Below, piece by piece: positions 62,457 through 64,000 of a stretch of DNA of 64,000 nucleotides (positions within the stretch are counted from its first letter, which is position 1; every line of letters begins with the position of its first letter). The notes under the pieces are model-generated. The model ran no database searches. It was not told where the DNA came from and worked only from the letters and a program-made list of their open reading frames with translations. Source of the DNA: Peribacillus frigoritolerans. GTDB taxonomy: Bacteria; Bacillota; Bacilli; Bacillales; DSM-1321. Both the position numbers and the translations under genes were made by a program. The stretch spans positions 4,000,001 through 4,064,000 of the forward strand of contig NZ_CP158190.1 in assembly GCF_040250305.1 (NCBI RefSeq). Reading direction: 5' to 3'.

Positions 62457-64000
62457 TTACAAAACGTTGGCATGTCCATCATAAATGACTCCACGACCTG
62501 CATCGACTGTTATTCTTTGACCATCCGTGAAAACCTTGGTCGCGTCCTCAGCCCCAACGATGACCGGTATGCCCAATGTGACTCCTACAACAGCTGCATG
62601 GCTTGTCAAACCGCCTTCTTCCGTAATCAATGCCGCACACTTTTCAATCGCCGGCATCATTTCGCGGTCCGAACCGATCGTAACCAATACAGAGCCTTCC
62701 GTCACTTTTTCCAAAGCTTCCTTGGCATTCTTGGCTATAACCACTTCACCTTTAGCTGATTTCCTGCCGATTCCTTGAGCCTTCAAAAGAACCTCTCCTA
62801 ACACATGAATTTTCATCAAGTTAGTCGTACCTGTTTCACCTACAGGAACACCGGCTGTAATAACGACTAAATCCCCATGGGAAACTAAGCCAGAATGCAA
62901 GCTTTCATCTATTGCGGTTTGAAGCATTTCATCGGTAGTCGTCGCTTTTGGACCAATCTGCGGATAGACTCCCCAAGCCAATGCAAGCCGTCTTGAAACA
63001 TGATCATTGGAAGTAACCGCAATGATCGGTGCTTTAGGGCGGTATTTGGAAATCATCCTTGCCGTATGGCCGCTTTCCGTAGGGGTGATGATTGCCCCGG
63101 CATTAAGATTAAGCGCGGTATGGGCAACGGATTGACCAATAGCATCAGTGACATTATGACGGTTCACTTTGCTTCTGACTGATAATATATCCCGATAATC
63201 AAGGGCAGTTTCAGCACGTGAAGCTATGTTATGCATCGTTTGCACCGCTTCGACAGGATAAGTTCCAGCAGCTGTTTCGCCAGAAAGCATGATTGCATCC
63301 GTTCCATCAAATATGGCATTGGCCACGTCACTTGCTTCTGCTCGGGTCGGCCTTGGGTTACGCTGCATCGAATCGAGCATTTGTGTAGCCGTTATGACTG
63401 GTTTTCCGGCATTATTACATTTTTTGATCATTTGTTTTTGGACTAATGGAACTTCTTCTGCAGGAATTTCCACTCCCAAGTCTCCACGTGCTACCATCAA
63501 GCCATCGGAAACTTCCAAAATTTCATCAAGACGGTCTACGCCCTCTTGATTTTCGATTTTAGGGATGATTTGAATATGTTCCGCTCCATTTTGCTGCAAT
63601 AATTCACTTATTTCAAGCACGTCGGAAGCCCTGCGAACAAATGAGGCAGCAATGAAGTCGATACCCTGTTCGATTCCAAAAAGGATATCCTGTTCATCTT
63701 TCTCCGTTATGCCCGGCAGGTTAACCGAAACCCCAGGAACATTCACGCCTTTTTTGTTCTTAAGTGTACCGCTATTCAAGATCTTGGTATGGATTTCTTT
63801 TCTTACCTCATCTACCTTCAACACCTCAAGACCGATCAATCCATCATCCAAAAGGATTTTAGATCCTGGGTGGACATCATGCATAAGCCCTCCATAGGTA
63901 ATGGAGAATTTTTCAGGTGTTCCCAGGACTTCATTCATGGAAATAATGACTTCATTGCCGGCTACAAGCTCCATAGAATCATTTTCCATATTATTTGTCC
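62457..64000 (-). CDS. pyk: Pyruvate kinase, C-terminal part
   Basis: Converts PEP and ADP to pyruvate and ATP. The frame stays open to the right edge (codons read [12 protein letters not shown] upstream of the first ATG at 63989), so the N-terminus, roughly 70 residues, lies outside. Visible: barrel segments with [28 protein letters not shown] and SGETAAG, the C-terminal domain, and an extra PEP-utiliser-like domain ([16 protein letters not shown]) typical of Bacillus enzymes. fxsA follows. Confidence 0.96.
   Translation of the reverse strand, partial: TNNMENDSMELVAGNEVIISMNEVLGTPEKFSITYGGLMHDVHPGSKILLDDGLIGLEVLKVDEVRKEIHTKILNSGTLKNKKGVNVPGVSVNLPGITEKDEQDILFGIEQGIDFIAASFVRRASDVLEISELLQQNGAEHIQIIPKIENQEGVDRLDEILEVSDGLMVARGDLGVEIPAEEVPLVQKQMIKKCNNAGKPVITATQMLDSMQRNPRPTRAEASDVANAIFDGTDAIMLSGETAAGTYPVEAVQTMHNIASRAETALDYRDILSVRSKVNRHNVTDAIGQSVAHTALNLNAGAIITPTESGHTARMISKYRPKAPIIAVTSNDHVSRRLALAWGVYPQIGPKATTTDEMLQTAIDESLHSGLVSHGDLVVITAGVPVGETGTTNLMKIHVLGEVLLKAQGIGRKSAKGEVVIAKNAKEALEKVTEGSVLVTIGSDREMMPAIEKCAALITEEGGLTSHAAVVGVTLGIPVIVGAEDATKVFTDGQRITVDAGRGVIYDGHANVL

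Overview
The window is a stretch of Bacillaceae chromosome. Gene order follows the Bacillus subtilis segment from the fadB-fadR-lcfA operon to pyk: yshE, mutS2, polX, yshB, zapA, rnhC, pheST, ysgA, sspI, ysdC, infC-rpmI-rplT, thrS, ytxC, dnaI-dnaB-nrdR, speD, gapB, coaE, ytaF, mutM, polA, phoRP, mdh-icd-citZ, ytwI, ytvI, fxsA, pyk. Endospore genes (sspI, ytxC, ytaF, ytvI), T-box leaders, an L20 leader and readable sigma-B, sigma-W, FadR, CcpN and LutR sites all fit a spore-forming bacillus. It is not B. subtilis itself: glyoxylate-shunt genes (aceBA), hflKC and a three-gene YflT-domain cluster interrupt the backbone. A Peribacillus/Bacillus simplex-like organism is my best guess from content, but the genus cannot be proved here.

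Layout. 1-2.9 kb: fatty-acid degradation operon (fadB partial, fadR, lcfA), minus strand, with a FadR box. 2.9-3.7 kb: a composite dispersed repeat and two unannotated small reading frames. 3.7-9.4 kb: zapA-yshB-polX-mutS2-yshE. 9.6-10.5 kb: rnhC on plus. 10.58-11.07 kb: a 24-unit, 21-bp tandem array between the convergent rnhC and pheT terminators. 11.1-15.7 kb: T-box-pheS-pheT and ysgA. 15.8-18.8 kb: sspI and three YflT-domain stress genes, each with its own sigma-B promoter. 19-28.7 kb: carbon-acid block with glcDF and a CdaR-type regulator, lutP, lutR and lutABC, with two identical LutR operators. 28.8-34.2 kb: ysdC, a dUTPase, ysdB (sigma-W), a VTT membrane protein, ysdA, infC-rpmI-rplT and small genes. 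34.3-40.4 kb: T-box-thrS, ytxC and the nrdR-dnaB-dnaI replication restart genes. 40.7-44.8 kb: speD, gapB, coaE, ytaF, mutM. 44.8-52.5 kb: polA, hflKC (candidate sigma-W promoter), phoPR. 52.7-56.3 kb: the citZ-icd-mdh TCA operon. 56.8-64 kb: ytwI, ytvI, aceBA, fxsA and a truncated pyk.

How it fits together. Much of the window handles two- and three-carbon acids and acetyl-CoA: LutP/LutABC turn lactate into pyruvate, GlcDF makes glyoxylate from glycolate, AceA/AceB run the glyoxylate shunt on acetyl-CoA from the fad genes, CitZ-Icd-Mdh supply the TCA core, and GapB (CcpN-controlled) serves gluconeogenesis.

No phage, insertion sequence, CRISPR array or defence island is visible. The most unusual material is non-coding or short: the tandem array, the composite repeat with its small reading frame and decayed copy, RBS-masking hairpins ahead of ytaF and speD, and the sigma-W-type promoter ahead of hflKC.
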